Source: Thermoplasmatota archaeon (lineage in GTDB: Archaea; Thermoplasmatota; Thermoplasmata; Thermoplasmatales; GCA-001856825). Taken from it: 42,731 bases of DNA. The position numbers were made by a program, and so were the translations under genes. Where the stretch lies: the NCBI GenBank assembly GCA_023381415.1, contig JAMCUN010000023.1, positions 1-42,731 on the forward strand. The letters are read 5' to 3'. Positions within the stretch are counted from its first letter, which is position 1. Each line of letters opens with the position of its first letter. Under the pieces are notes generated by a model. That model was not told the origin of the DNA. It did not search any database and worked only from the letters and a program-made list of their open reading frames with translations. Of this stretch, positions 7,155-16,529 are shown in pieces.

Positions 7155-9473
7155 ATGGAAGACGAGATAAGGGTAATCACTTCTTCATACTACAATGAAA
7201 ACGGGTTACCCGTAATAGAAATCTTTGGAAGGAACAGGAAAGGGGAGTCGTTCGTCCTTCTTTACAAGAAATTCCTGCCTTACTTCTTTGCCTTAGATCC
7301 CACCGAGGAAGAGGTAAGGAGGCTTAAGGCCGTGGAGGAGATGGTAAGTGTCGAGGAGAAACAATTATGGTACAAGGGAGAAATGAAAAGGGCGGTGAAG
7401 TTTACGTGCAAATCTCCGTGGAGGGTTCCCGAATTCAGGAAATATATTTCTGAAATGAATAGAGTGCTGGCTGCTGATATTCCATTCCATTTCAGATTCT
7501 TCTACGACTTCGATCTAGGAAGCTGTGTAAGATTCAGAGGAAATGAGGAGAAGAAAGAGAAGTTCTCGGTCGATCACGTTGTGGTTCTGGAAAGTGTCGA
7601 GAGAACTGAAGATTTCCTACCTCCACTCAAGGTCTTGAGTTTTGACATAGAGAACAGCATAAAGACCCAGCAGCTCTTCGTTATAGGATACACAGTAAGC
7701 TTCAAGGGCAGTTATTCAGACGGGGCCATATCAGGCGAACCTGCCGACATCCTGGACGAATTCATAAAGCTGGTGAAGAGGGAAGACCCGGATATCATCA
7801 CAGGATACAATATCGATGGCTATGACCTTCCGTTTCTAGAAAAGCTAGCGAAGAAGGAAAATATGTTGATGTACCTTGGAAGGGACAACAGCTCCCCCCA
7901 GCGAATACAGGACCAGTTCTGGAGGATTCATGGCAGGGTCGTGGCAGACGCGTGGTGGAATGTCAAGCGGGAAATACATCCCAAGCAAGAAACACTAGCT
8001 TACGTTTCTCAGGAACTTCTCGGTGAATCGAAAGGAGACGTGGATCGTCTTAACATAGAGGAAGAGTGGCAGAAGGACAAAGAGAGGGTAATAAAATACT
8101 GCATAAGGGATTCCTATCTCGCTCTGAAAATCCTTGAGAAGATTGACGTCATAGAGAAGTACGAGAACATGAGTACAGTTTCCATGATACCCCTAGATGA
8201 CGTCTGGAACTCAGGAAATTCTACCCTGATAGATTCCCTGGTCATCAGGGAAGCCGACAGGAGGGGAATCGCAGTTCCCATGAATAATTTCGTCAATCAA
8301 AATGCTGACAAAATTGAGGGAGGGTACGTCCATTCGATCGAACCGGGCCTTTACGACATGGTTGCAGTGATGGACTTCAAGAGCATGTACCCGAGCCTCA
8401 TGATAAAGTACAACATCTGTTTCACAACCATGTCCCCTAACGGTGATATCGTCTCTCCTAATGGCACTCGGTTCCTTTCTGCCGGTGTAAAGCGGGGACT
8501 CATCCCAGAGCTGTTGGAGGGCTTGATGAAGACGAGAGACAGGTATAAGGATATGATGAAGAAGGAGGTAGATCACGATAAGAGAAGGTATCTTGACAGC
8601 ATGCAAAGCCAGGTAAAGATTCTGATGAATTCGTTCTACGGAGTATTTGCGTCCAGTTTCTACAGATTTACCGACCAGAACATAGGGTCAAGCATCACTG
8701 CATTTGCAAGAGAGGCCATAAAGGGCATTATAAACGACTTTACCTCGAGCGGGATACAGGTCGTATACGGTGATACTGATTCCATCTTCATAAAGACAGG
8801 CAAAACTACCGTAGATGATGCGGTAGAACTGGCCAACAGACTGAAGGAAGAAGTGTCACACAAACTAGGCATAATCATTGAACTGGAGCGGGTTCTAGAC
8901 CCCCTCTTTTCCCACGGTGCGAAAAAAAGGTATGCAGGTAAGGTTGTGTTCCCGAAGCAGGATGCAGGGAATATCGTGGTCAGAGGGTACGAGATAAGGA
9001 GAACAGACTCATTCGATCTCCAATCTGATGCACTGATGGAGATTTTCAACCACATCCTTGATAGGGATATCAACGGTGCACTACGCCGAGCGAAGGAGAT
9101 AATATCAGACGTGAGGGAGGGGAGGGTCGAACCAGACAAGCTAGTGATATCTAGATCCGTGAAGGAATTTGAATTCTACAAGGAGATGGATTCGCTGGCA
9201 AACGTTCAGGCTGCACAGAAGCTGATGAAGATGGGTAGAGAATTCATCCCAGGAATGAAGGTGTCTTGGATCGTTGTGGACAGCAAAAAGAGGCCTCAGG
9301 TGGTGGAGCCATTTATTCCGAACGTGCCATTCAAGCACAAGCCGGACTATGAATATTATGCAGATCGTGTTGCACAGACCTTATCCAGGATAACAGAAGT
9401 CTTCAATCTGGACGAATCTTCACTGAAAACTGCAGAAATTAGGAGGAAGAGCACACTGGAGGACTTCTTCTAG
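7155..9473 (+). CDS. polB: family-B DNA polymerase
   Basis: A 772-aa replicative DNA polymerase with 3'-5' proofreading. All motifs are intact: exo I SFDIEN (Asp164, Glu166), exo II YNIDGYDLPF (Asn219, Asp224), exo III YCIRD (Tyr315, Asp319), pol motif A MDFKSMYPSL (Asp407), motif B KILMNSFYG (about 488-496), motif C YGDTDS (Asp540, Asp542) and the KKRY thumb motif. No intein interrupts these motifs, although archaeal polB genes are a frequent intein site. The ATG at 7155 follows a TATA element at leaderless distance; an in-frame TTG at 7113 is the alternative. The gene is convergent with nothing and is followed 39 bp later by the pilus operon on the same strand. Confidence 0.97.
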   Translation: MEDEIRVITSSYYNENGLPVIEIFGRNRKGESFVLLYKKFLPYFFALDPTEEEVRRLKAVEEMVSVEEKQLWYKGEMKRAVKFTCKSPWRVPEFRKYISEMNRVLAADIPFHFRFFYDFDLGSCVRFRGNEEKKEKFSVDHVVVLESVERTEDFLPPLKVLSFDIENSIKTQQLFVIGYTVSFKGSYSDGAISGEPADILDEFIKLVKREDPDIITGYNIDGYDLPFLEKLAKKENMLMYLGRDNSSPQRIQDQFWRIHGRVVADAWWNVKREIHPKQETLAYVSQELLGESKGDVDRLNIEEEWQKDKERVIKYCIRDSYLALKILEKIDVIEKYENMSTVSMIPLDDVWNSGNSTLIDSLVIREADRRGIAVPMNNFVNQNADKIEGGYVHSIEPGLYDMVAVMDFKSMYPSLMIKYNICFTTMSPNGDIVSPNGTRFLSAGVKRGLIPELLEGLMKTRDRYKDMMKKEVDHDKRRYLDSMQSQVKILMNSFYGVFASSFYRFTDQNIGSSITAFAREAIKGIINDFTSSGIQVVYGDTDSIFIKTGKTTVDDAVELANRLKEEVSHKLGIIIELERVLDPLFSHGAKKRYAGKVVFPKQDAGNIVVRGYEIRRTDSFDLQSDALMEIFNHILDRDINGALRRAKEIISDVREGRVEPDKLVISRSVKEFEFYKEMDSLANVQAAQKLMKMGREFIPGMKVSWIVVDSKKRPQVVEPFIPNVPFKHKPDYEYYADRVAQTLSRITEVFNLDESSLKTAEIRRKSTLEDFF

Positions 9474-9478
9474 GAGGG

Positions 9479-9493
9479 AAAATATTATTTATT
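9479..9493 (+). promoter_or_regulatory. TATA element of the pilus/secretion operon
   Basis: AAAATATTATTTATT begins 5 bp after the polB stop and is centred 27 nt before the GTG at 9513, so the operon has its own promoter. Confidence 0.5.
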
Positions 9494-9512
9494 CTAAGCG
9501 TAAATCAACTAT

Positions 9513-11102
9513 GTGCCTGGCTATCCAGCAGATAATACTTCCTCAAATTCAGAAAAAACAAATGATCGGAGCAATCCCAAGAATAATGGTACACGTACAG
9601 GCATAGTGGATTCATATTCAATAAACGAATTCATCAGAGCAGAGATAGTGATAGACGAGGATGCAGGTGAGTCGCTTTACCGCCTGGTGTATGATAACCT
9701 CAACGAGAGAGATTCACTCATTTTAGCTCGACTGAAGGAGAAACTGGAAAACACCCTATGGAAAGCAGAAAGTGATACAATCACTGCAGATAGGGAGAAA
9801 TACGTCAAGGATAAGATAGCTGAGATCGTGGAAAGTGAGGGGTTTGTAGTGAATGAAGAATCCCTGAGGTATTTTCAGTACTTGGTTATAAGGGATTATC
9901 TTGGATACGGGATGATCGACCCACTTATGCACGACAGCAACCTTGAGGATATTTCATGTGATGGAGTAGGTGTCCCACTTTTTGTCTACCACAAAAAATT
10001 TCAGAATCTGAAGACAAATTTAGTATTTGGTGAAGAACGTGTCCTGAATAGCTTCATAGTGTTCTTAGCGCAAAGAGGGGGTAGGCAGATATCAGTTTCT
10101 GACCCAATCCTTGACGCTTCCACTCCTGAGGGAATCAGGATAAACGCGACTTACGGAAGAGAGGTGAGTTCAAGGGGAGGAACGTTTGCAATTAGGCTGT
10201 TCAGGAAGAAGCCATTCACCCCTGTTGATTTGGTCGTCCTTAAAACAGCGACGCCGGAAATGATGGCATATCTGTGGCTAGCAATTGAGAATGGAAGCAA
10301 TATAGTGGTAATGGGAGGCACAGGAGTCGGGAAGACTTCGACACTAAACGCGATATCGCTCTTCATTCCTCCAACATCGAAAATTGTCAGCATAGAAGAC
10401 ACAAGAGAGATAAACATACCTCACAGGAACTGGATATCTGCCGTGACCAGGAGCGGGGTAGGTGAGGGAAGGTTCACTACAGGGAAGGCATCAGGTGAGA
10501 TAGACATGTTCGACCTCCTAGTTAGTGCATTGAGGCAAAGACCAGATTACGTGATCGTTGGAGAGGTCAGGGGAAGCGAGGCGTACAATCTCTTCCAGGC
10601 CATGTCAATGGGCCAATCTACCCTGACAACCATACATGCCCACTCCATCGAGGACATGATAACAAGACTAGAAAATCAACCGCTAAATATTCCGAGAACC
10701 ATGATAACTTCTGCGAATATTGTGGTAAATCAATCAATAGTTAGGGTGAATGGCAGCATGGAAAGGAGGATAACCGAAGTGTCAGAGATCGTGAGACTTG
10801 ACAATGAGTCTAACGAGCTGATCCTGAACAAAGTATTCACTTGGGATGCCTCGAGGGACAAGATAATCAATTCATCACAATCCAACAACATGCCTGGAAA
10901 TGACGACAAAAACTTATTGATTGGAAGGAAGGAGGAAGAGGAAAGAGAGAGGCGAAAGGCTATAATTGAACTTATGGTCGAAAGGGGTGTCACTGATTAT
11001 GCCGAAATATGGAATTACCTCCACTGGCATCTTGCAAGTGGCAGGGAAAAGAAGACAGGTTCATTGAACTTTAATGAAGGACGGAGGGATAAAACTGACT
11101 GA
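9513..11102 (+). CDS. type II/IV secretion (TadA/FlaI-like) ATPase 1
   Basis: A 529-aa hexameric secretion ATPase of the GspE/PilB/TadA superfamily that would power assembly of a pilus or pseudopilus from the cytoplasmic face. Walker A is GGTGVGKT (268-275), the Asp box is SIEDTREI, Walker B is VIVGEVRG (about 347-354) and the His box is TIHAHS (about 373-378). The N-terminal 40 residues are polar and low complexity. The start is GTG 9513; the ATG at 9511 is in another frame that soon stops. It is the first of five co-oriented overlapping genes and overlaps the next by 29 bp. It is one of two complete ATPases in the operon. Confidence 0.9.
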   Translation: MPGYPADNTSSNSEKTNDRSNPKNNGTRTGIVDSYSINEFIRAEIVIDEDAGESLYRLVYDNLNERDSLILARLKEKLENTLWKAESDTITADREKYVKDKIAEIVESEGFVVNEESLRYFQYLVIRDYLGYGMIDPLMHDSNLEDISCDGVGVPLFVYHKKFQNLKTNLVFGEERVLNSFIVFLAQRGGRQISVSDPILDASTPEGIRINATYGREVSSRGGTFAIRLFRKKPFTPVDLVVLKTATPEMMAYLWLAIENGSNIVVMGGTGVGKTSTLNAISLFIPPTSKIVSIEDTREINIPHRNWISAVTRSGVGEGRFTTGKASGEIDMFDLLVSALRQRPDYVIVGEVRGSEAYNLFQAMSMGQSTLTTIHAHSIEDMITRLENQPLNIPRTMITSANIVVNQSIVRVNGSMERRITEVSEIVRLDNESNELILNKVFTWDASRDKIINSSQSNNMPGNDDKNLLIGRKEEEERERRKAIIELMVERGVTDYAEIWNYLHWHLASGREKKTGSLNFNEGRRDKTD

Positions 11103-12024
11103 CCGAAACGGTACCGAAAAGTCAGAATACGGCAAAATGAAACAGAAGAAGGCTCCCAGAAAGAAACTGGTTGACCTGTCAGCAAGAATGCTTTCTACCC
11201 TTGCCAGAAGGCTGAATCCTAATTTTCTAAATGCATTCGCATTCCTCCTTGAGAAAGCAGAAATGGACGTTTCAGCTTCAGACTACCTGAGTGAGGTGTT
11301 TTTTGTAGGGCTGCTGGCCGGACTCATATCCGCTCTGGGAGCTGCTACAATGCTGCTTTACAGACACTGGAACGCTCTAACATTCCTAATAGTACCAGCA
11401 ATTTTTTCCGTGGTAATGTTCACAGGAATGTATCTGCCAAGAGCAAAGGCAGCTTCAAGGGGAAAGAAGATAGATTTGAATCTCGGGGCGGCTTTCGCAT
11501 TTATCTCGGCTATGTCAAATGCTGATGTTCCAATAAAGGAGATTTTCCTCAAAATGGCCGCTATGAAGGAGTATGGGGAAGTTTCCAAGGAGGCTTCAAA
11601 AATCGCAAGAAGGACTGAGCTGCTAGGGATTGACATTTTCACTGCAATGAATCAGGTGGCAAGAACATCTCCTTCGGTTGAGTGGCAAAAATTCCTGCAG
11701 GGAGCAGTGTCCACGTCTACGGCGGGAGCAAGATTAAAGCCTTACTTTGTCAACAAGGCTTCAGAATATCAGAATTTCCTCAGGATTTCCCTGAAGAAGA
11801 ATTCGGAGAGCGTCACCGTGTTCGCCGAAACTTATGTAACTGTCGGTGTGGCCTTCCCTCTTTTCCTGATAGTCATACTATCTGTGATGGCGGTAATAGC
11901 AGGAGGTGCTGCTGGAGCCACAATATCATTCTTGATCTTCTTCTCCTTGCTTGTGTTGCCTGCGATTACTGCTGCCTTCGTGATACTGATCTCGAGCATC
12001 AACAAGGAGGTCCAGATCTCTTGA
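11074..12024 (+). CDS. TadB/FlaJ-like pilus assembly membrane protein (first half)
   Basis: A 316-aa integral membrane platform protein with a T2SF-type cytoplasmic domain. A basic N-terminal region (1-70) is followed by two closely spaced membrane helices (about 80-125), the helical T2SF domain (FISAMSNADVPIKEIF and following, about 140-245) and two C-terminal helices (about 255-315). Single-chain archaeal FlaJ proteins are about 550 aa with two such domains; here the platform is split over this gene and the next, as in bacterial TadB/TadC. It overlaps the upstream ATPase, and its TGA overlaps the TTG start of the next gene. Confidence 0.82.
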   Translation: MKDGGIKLTDRNGTEKSEYGKMKQKKAPRKKLVDLSARMLSTLARRLNPNFLNAFAFLLEKAEMDVSASDYLSEVFFVGLLAGLISALGAATMLLYRHWNALTFLIVPAIFSVVMFTGMYLPRAKAASRGKKIDLNLGAAFAFISAMSNADVPIKEIFLKMAAMKEYGEVSKEASKIARRTELLGIDIFTAMNQVARTSPSVEWQKFLQGAVSTSTAGARLKPYFVNKASEYQNFLRISLKKNSESVTVFAETYVTVGVAFPLFLIVILSVMAVIAGGAAGATISFLIFFSLLVLPAITAAFVILISSINKEVQIS

Positions 12025-12851
12025 ATAAGTCATCTTTTTTCGGTTTGCTGTTCGGATCCGTGTCTATCCTGATAGGAGTCTACATCTTTGTAAGGTCATC
12101 TGACAATTTCACATACTTGCTTGACTTCGTGGTCTTAGGCATATTTCTGATTCTTGTTCCTGCGGGAATGAGAGACATCCTATATAGGAGCAGGATAAAG
12201 GCGATAGAAAACAGGTTACCTGATTTTCTGAGGGACGTGGCAGAGGCTGCGAAGTTCGGCACAAATCTGGCTGATTCCATAAAGGCGGCATCAGAAGGCC
12301 AATATGGAGTTCTAACCCCGGAAATCAAGAAGATTGCAGCTCAGATCAGGTGGGGAGTTACTGTGGATGAGGCGCTTTCTCAGTTCGTCTCTAGAAATAA
12401 GACGCCGTTCATTGAAAAGCTTATCTCCACTGTGATAGAATCTAACATATCAGGTGGAAACGTTTCCGAAGTGCTTTCCATGATTGCCTACAACTCAAAG
12501 GAATCTCAGGTTCTGGAAAGGGAAAAGTATTCTCAGATGAAGAGCTATATCATAATCATAGTCCTCGCTTATGCAGTTTTTATCCTGACGGTCTTGATCC
12601 TTGATCTTCGTTTCTTCCCTCAGATGTCAAGCTACCTACCTTCCAGTTCGTCCTCGGCACTATCGTACCTAAACATAAGTTCAATTCCTGTGATAAAGGA
12701 TATTCTAGCAGCGGTCGTCATAATTCAAGGAATTGGGAGCGGGTTGATGTCTGGTGTTCTTGAGGATGGGAGGTACCAGAGTGGTTTGGTCTATGCAGGC
12801 ATCTTGACATTGATTGGCTACAGTGCAGTGTTATTCTTGGGAGGCGTATGA
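12021..12851 (+). CDS. TadC/FlaJ-like pilus assembly membrane protein (second half)
   Basis: A 276-aa second platform protein. Two N-terminal membrane helices (about 5-50) precede a T2SF cytoplasmic domain (RLPDFLRDVAEAAKFGTNL and following, about 70-170), then further helices near 175-200 and 230-275. The start is TTG 12021 (TTGA overlap with the previous stop), supported by a Shine-Dalgarno GGAGG at 12006-12010; the open frame extends farther upstream but that part overlaps the previous gene and is not coding-like. Its TGA overlaps the ATG of the second ATPase (ATGA, 12848), indicating translational coupling. Confidence 0.82.
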   Translation: MNKSSFFGLLFGSVSILIGVYIFVRSSDNFTYLLDFVVLGIFLILVPAGMRDILYRSRIKAIENRLPDFLRDVAEAAKFGTNLADSIKAASEGQYGVLTPEIKKIAAQIRWGVTVDEALSQFVSRNKTPFIEKLISTVIESNISGGNVSEVLSMIAYNSKESQVLEREKYSQMKSYIIIIVLAYAVFILTVLILDLRFFPQMSSYLPSSSSSALSYLNISSIPVIKDILAAVVIIQGIGSGLMSGVLEDGRYQSGLVYAGILTLIGYSAVLFLGGV

Positions 12852-14437
12852 AGATGGATGGTAACTCAGGAAATGGAGGACCGCAGGAACAGGGTCAGGA
12901 AGAGAGAAATGATAGAAACCAGATTCCAGGGAGTGAATCTAGGACGCCAGGAAGAGAGATAGTCGAGGAATATACGATTTCTCCACCTTTCAGCTCAGTC
13001 AAGATTCTTAGGGATTTGGAGAATGGGTCCTACTATTACAACGTGAACGAGCCAACCCTCTCCGAGAATGGAAGGATATTATTGCGTGCTTCAAGAGGAC
13101 GATTCGTATCCGCAATGGAATCATATCCGCTGGAGAAGAAGGAAAGAATAGAAGCAATGAAGGATGTTGTTGTGTCCGTCATCGAATCTCTTGGGAGAAA
13201 ATTGAGTGAAGGGGAACTTGAAAATGTATTGTATTATCTTGCCAAAGAGTTCGAAGGGTACGGAAAGGTCGAGGTTCCCCTGTTAGACGAAAATGTTGAA
13301 GATGTATCTTGTGTAGGTCCGAACAATCCAATATATGTGGTTCATAAGAAATACGGTTCAATTTCATCAAATTTGAGTTTCGAGTCGGAAGAGGAATTAG
13401 ATGCCTTCGTTAGATTACTCGTCCAGAGGTCAGGAAAGCACATTTCCATATCCGTACCGATGGTTGACTGTTCTCTCCCTAACGGTTCAAGACTTCAGGC
13501 AACTCTGGGGAAGGAGGTAACGAGAAACGGTTCCACTTTTACCATAAGAACGTTCAAGAGGGACCCTTTCACGCCGCTGGACCTCATCAAATTAGGAACA
13601 ATGAATGTAGATTTGGCAGTATATCTTTGGCTGGCCATAGAAAATGGGGAAAACATGTTTGTGATAGGCGGTACTGCTTCTGGAAAAACAACCACACTCA
13701 ACTCTATCCTCCAGTTTATTCCGCCGAACAAGAAGATCGTTAGCATAGAGGATACCAAGGAACTGAATATCCCTCACGAGAACTGGGTTGAATCCATCAC
13801 CAGGCAAGGGACTGGTGATGTGAGTCCATCTTCCGGGAAACGGGTAGGGGAAGTGAACATGTTCGACCTCTTGAAGAGTACCCTGCGGCAGAGACCAGAC
13901 TACATAGTTATAGGCGAGGTAAGAGGCAGGGAAGCCTATACGGTTTTCCAGTCGATGGCAACGGGCCAGGCAGCCTTGGGGACATTTCACTCAAATGATA
14001 TACCTTCCTTCGTCCATCGTCTTGAAGGTGAACCCTTGAAGATTCCGAGATCGATGATAACTGCTCTTGACGTAGTGGTGTTTCAAACGGTGGCAGCCGT
14101 AGCAGGAACGACAGTCAGGAGGATAGACAGTATCGTGGAGTTTGAGGGGATTGACAGTTCAACGGGTGAGGTTCTCACAAATACGGTCTTCACGTGGGAT
14201 TCGGTTTCCGACAGTTTTAACCGTGTGAATAGATCCAATTTGGAACGCAAAATAATGGCCAGAAACAACTGGTCCATCGACCTTCTCGAAAGAGAGTTAG
14301 AGGGGAGGGAGGAGTACCTGAAATCCTTGTTGCCCAGGAATATAGAATTCTCTACATTTTCAAATCTGGTTAATAGGTTCAATACATCCGGTAAGGGGGA
14401 TCAACGGCAAGAGCTGCAGAAAAAAGGAGAGAAATGA
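12848..14437 (+). CDS. type II/IV secretion (TadA/FlaI-like) ATPase 2
   Basis: A second complete 529-aa secretion ATPase, distinct in sequence from the one at 9513. Walker A is GGTASGKT (274-281), the Asp box is SIEDTKEL, Walker B is IVIGEVRG and the His box is TFHSND, so all catalytic elements are present. Its N-terminal domain (EEYTISPPFSSVKIL, then YYYNVNEPTL) is closer to the usual archaeal TadA/FlaI form than that of ATPase 1. It is coupled to the upstream membrane gene by ATGA. Two ATPases with one platform pair is unusual: they could form a mixed ring, act alternately, or do antagonistic work as PilB and PilT do in bacteria; the sequence does not decide. Confidence 0.9.
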   Translation: MKMDGNSGNGGPQEQGQEERNDRNQIPGSESRTPGREIVEEYTISPPFSSVKILRDLENGSYYYNVNEPTLSENGRILLRASRGRFVSAMESYPLEKKERIEAMKDVVVSVIESLGRKLSEGELENVLYYLAKEFEGYGKVEVPLLDENVEDVSCVGPNNPIYVVHKKYGSISSNLSFESEEELDAFVRLLVQRSGKHISISVPMVDCSLPNGSRLQATLGKEVTRNGSTFTIRTFKRDPFTPLDLIKLGTMNVDLAVYLWLAIENGENMFVIGGTASGKTTTLNSILQFIPPNKKIVSIEDTKELNIPHENWVESITRQGTGDVSPSSGKRVGEVNMFDLLKSTLRQRPDYIVIGEVRGREAYTVFQSMATGQAALGTFHSNDIPSFVHRLEGEPLKIPRSMITALDVVVFQTVAAVAGTTVRRIDSIVEFEGIDSSTGEVLTNTVFTWDSVSDSFNRVNRSNLERKIMARNNWSIDLLERELEGREEYLKSLLPRNIEFSTFSNLVNRFNTSGKGDQRQELQKKGEK

Positions 14438-14438
14438 C

Positions 14439-15281
14439 ATGAAAGGAGTGCTGTACGAAGAAGAAGGAGTTGCTAGTGCGGTAGGTGCTATACTTGCAAT
14501 CCTCATCTTCATCTTCTTGCTAAGCATATATGTTACCAGTTACGTTCCCGCTGAAATGACTTCCTATGAGGAGCAATATTCTTCTTCACTTATGGATGAA
14601 ATAATGCAATTTGCAAGCTCAGTTAACTCCATGTCTGTCAATTATCAGCAGGGGGAGACGGTATCTGTTACTTTCGACCTACAGTCCGGATATATACCAC
14701 TGTTCTCATCTCCTACTTTAGGGGAACTGACCCTCTCAGGAGCAACCAACAGAAGCAACGGCTTCATTGAGGTGAATAATACTAAAATGTCAGTAACTTC
14801 AGGGGGAGCACTGACTGTACTTACAAATAACAGGTATTTCGTTGACGAGGCTGTCGTGTATGAATTTTCAAGCCTTTATTATGAACAGTACGGTAGTAGT
14901 CCGCTAATCAACTCAACTCTCGCATTCAATCTTATGCAGGTGAATCCACCAACTAACGGAACAATTAACCTTTCTATGGACCTGGTGGACATGCAGGGAG
15001 GTACTTTAAGCACCTCTTCCGGGTCACCATTTGATTTGACTGCAACCGCTCTTTCAAAGAATATCTACAAAATGGATGGAAACTTCACACTCACACTATC
15101 TTCGTCGTTCGGGACACAAATATTCAAATCATTGCAAGATAGGTTCTCATATCTGAAGGGTGTTGCCTTAAGTTTGGTCAATGAAGGGAATGGAAGTGAC
15201 GAGATATTCATAAGGTCACCTTCAACAATATCATTGACTGTATCAGTCCTCACAGTGATGATTGGGCTCAACGGCTCTTGA
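14439..15281 (+). CDS. archaeal type IV pilin-like protein
   Basis: A 280-aa secreted or surface protein with a class III (type IV pilin-like) N-terminus: a short charged leader MKGVLYEEEG followed by the hydrophobic stretch VASAVGAILAILIFIFLLSI. Cleavage by a PibD/EppA-type prepilin peptidase after Gly10 is the expected processing. The rest is a Ser/Thr/Asn-rich beta-strand domain with N-X-S/T sequons. At about 280 aa it is larger than most archaeal pilins and resembles DUF1628/DUF7289-type pilin-like proteins. It starts 1 bp after ATPase 2, so it is part of the operon, and it is the only candidate pilin in the window. Confidence 0.72.
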   Translation: MKGVLYEEEGVASAVGAILAILIFIFLLSIYVTSYVPAEMTSYEEQYSSSLMDEIMQFASSVNSMSVNYQQGETVSVTFDLQSGYIPLFSSPTLGELTLSGATNRSNGFIEVNNTKMSVTSGGALTVLTNNRYFVDEAVVYEFSSLYYEQYGSSPLINSTLAFNLMQVNPPTNGTINLSMDLVDMQGGTLSTSSGSPFDLTATALSKNIYKMDGNFTLTLSSSFGTQIFKSLQDRFSYLKGVALSLVNEGNGSDEIFIRSPSTISLTVSVLTVMIGLNGS

Positions 15282-15313
15282 TGGCCGAAGGATTTTAAAC
15301 TGTTTAGACAACC

Positions 15314-15898
15314 TTACATGATGTAAGAAACGGAATCAGAATCAAAGTTTCCAATTATCCTGAGATTTTCCCCTCTTCCACTCGGTACTTGGGTTAGGAA
15401 TGGGTATACCTGCCAGGGATCCTTTGTACCGATTTCATAAGCGGGATGTCCTTCTTCGAAGAGGGTGGCGCATATCTTAGCAGTCAAGGCCCTTGCATTG
15501 TATTCATCAAGCACTCCTAGAGAATGGAGATACTCGTGAAGTAGTATAACGAACACAAAAGAATTAATTTCGTCAATAGGCCTGTGGGCGAATTTCAAAG
15601 CATCGAGGAGGTTCCTATTCATTACGATATAATTCCCCCCTACTTCCCAGAATGCACCTAGCTGTGAAGGGAGATCCGCCAGAGCAAGTCCAAGACCAAC
15701 TCTCTCCTTGTTAAGAGTAGATTTCACTGCTTTTCTTACAAGGGAGAATATAGAGTTATAATCAGTGACCTCCCCCCTTGTGCTTGAAAGCTTGACAAGT
15801 TCTGTGGAAAAATTTTCCCTCTGGTTTCCTCCGATTCTACTACCCAGCCCTGCTACCTTCCAATCAGTTAACGCATCCAATCTTGAAATAAATTGCAT
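15314..15898 (-). CDS. predicted HExxH zinc metallopeptidase-like protein
   Basis: A 194-aa soluble protein with a clear metalloprotease motif HEYLHSLG (His121, Glu122, His125) followed by LDE (Asp131, Glu132), where a third zinc ligand could lie. No signal peptide or membrane helix is present, so it is probably cytoplasmic. The segment before the motif (YIVMNRNLLDALK) resembles the strand-helix arrangement of minigluzincin-like folds. It is convergent with the pilin-like gene (stops about 33 bp apart) and has a TATA-like CTTATAG about 27 nt before the ATG. Substrate unknown; a link with pilin turnover is only positional. Confidence 0.65.
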   Translation of the reverse strand: MQFISRLDALTDWKVAGLGSRIGGNQRENFSTELVKLSSTRGEVTDYNSIFSLVRKAVKSTLNKERVGLGLALADLPSQLGAFWEVGGNYIVMNRNLLDALKFAHRPIDEINSFVFVILLHEYLHSLGVLDEYNARALTAKICATLFEEGHPAYEIGTKDPWQVYPFLTQVPSGRGENLRIIGNFDSDSVSYIM

Positions 15899-16087
15899 GA
15901 AAAACGAATTATACCTTCTATAAGTATTTATCTATAACATAGGACTGACAATTGACTGCAGTAATCCCGATTCAATCCCCTGGTGAACTACTCTCATTAA
16001 AATCGCTACACATTTCCTCACCTTTCATTAATAGAGGCTATTCTATATGTTCGTATACCCCAAAGTAGTTCTTATGAGGTGAGGTTC

Positions 16088-16335
16088 ATGTCTCGTGGAT
16101 GGTACTGGGACTATAAGCTAGCCATAATTTTCTGGGTAGTCATATTCATATCATTTGGGCCAATATGGCTGCTGTTTAAAGTCAATTTATACAAAGGCTC
16201 TGTTATCTTTAGCAATAACCCCCCGCCTATTACTTGTCGCAGGGACTTATCATTGCAACTTTCGTTGTAGGTGTTGAGTACCTAGTCGATTTCATTGTCA
16301 AGAGTAGGAGAAAATCGGTTCTCCATCTTCGATAG
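16088..16335 (+). pseudogene. small membrane protein broken at a C6 tract
   Basis: From ATG 16088 (Shine-Dalgarno-like GAGGTGAGG just upstream) the frame encodes MSRGWYWDYKLAIIFW, a first membrane helix and a short loop up to 16224. At the run of six C (16219-16224) this frame leaves coding character, and the -1 frame continues naturally as YYLSQGLIIATFVVGVEYL, a second helix, then a basic tail ending at TAG 16333. Adding one C restores a coherent two-helix protein of about 82 aa. This is a frameshifted gene, a phase-variable tract or a sequence error. No family was recognised. Confidence 0.5.
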
Positions 16336-16529
16336 AAACGTGCTGACTCTAGTGGTCGGGTAAGAAGAATCAGAGAGAACATTCCACTAAATACTTCCTT
16401 GTCTGCAATGCTGACTTGCAACGTTCCAGTTCTATAAGGCGGCAGGTCACCCATTGTTTAAAAATCGAAGGAAAGTTGCCTGTAGATTCGTCAGGATATG
16501 CAAAATGATTAGACTTTCACTCTTTAGTC

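Noticed and set aside
16230-16454. Minus-strand 74-codon frame with a TATA-like stretch upstream
   Set aside because: It overlaps the coding-like part of the frameshifted membrane gene on the plus strand; its second half is Arg/Thr-rich and looks like a shadow.
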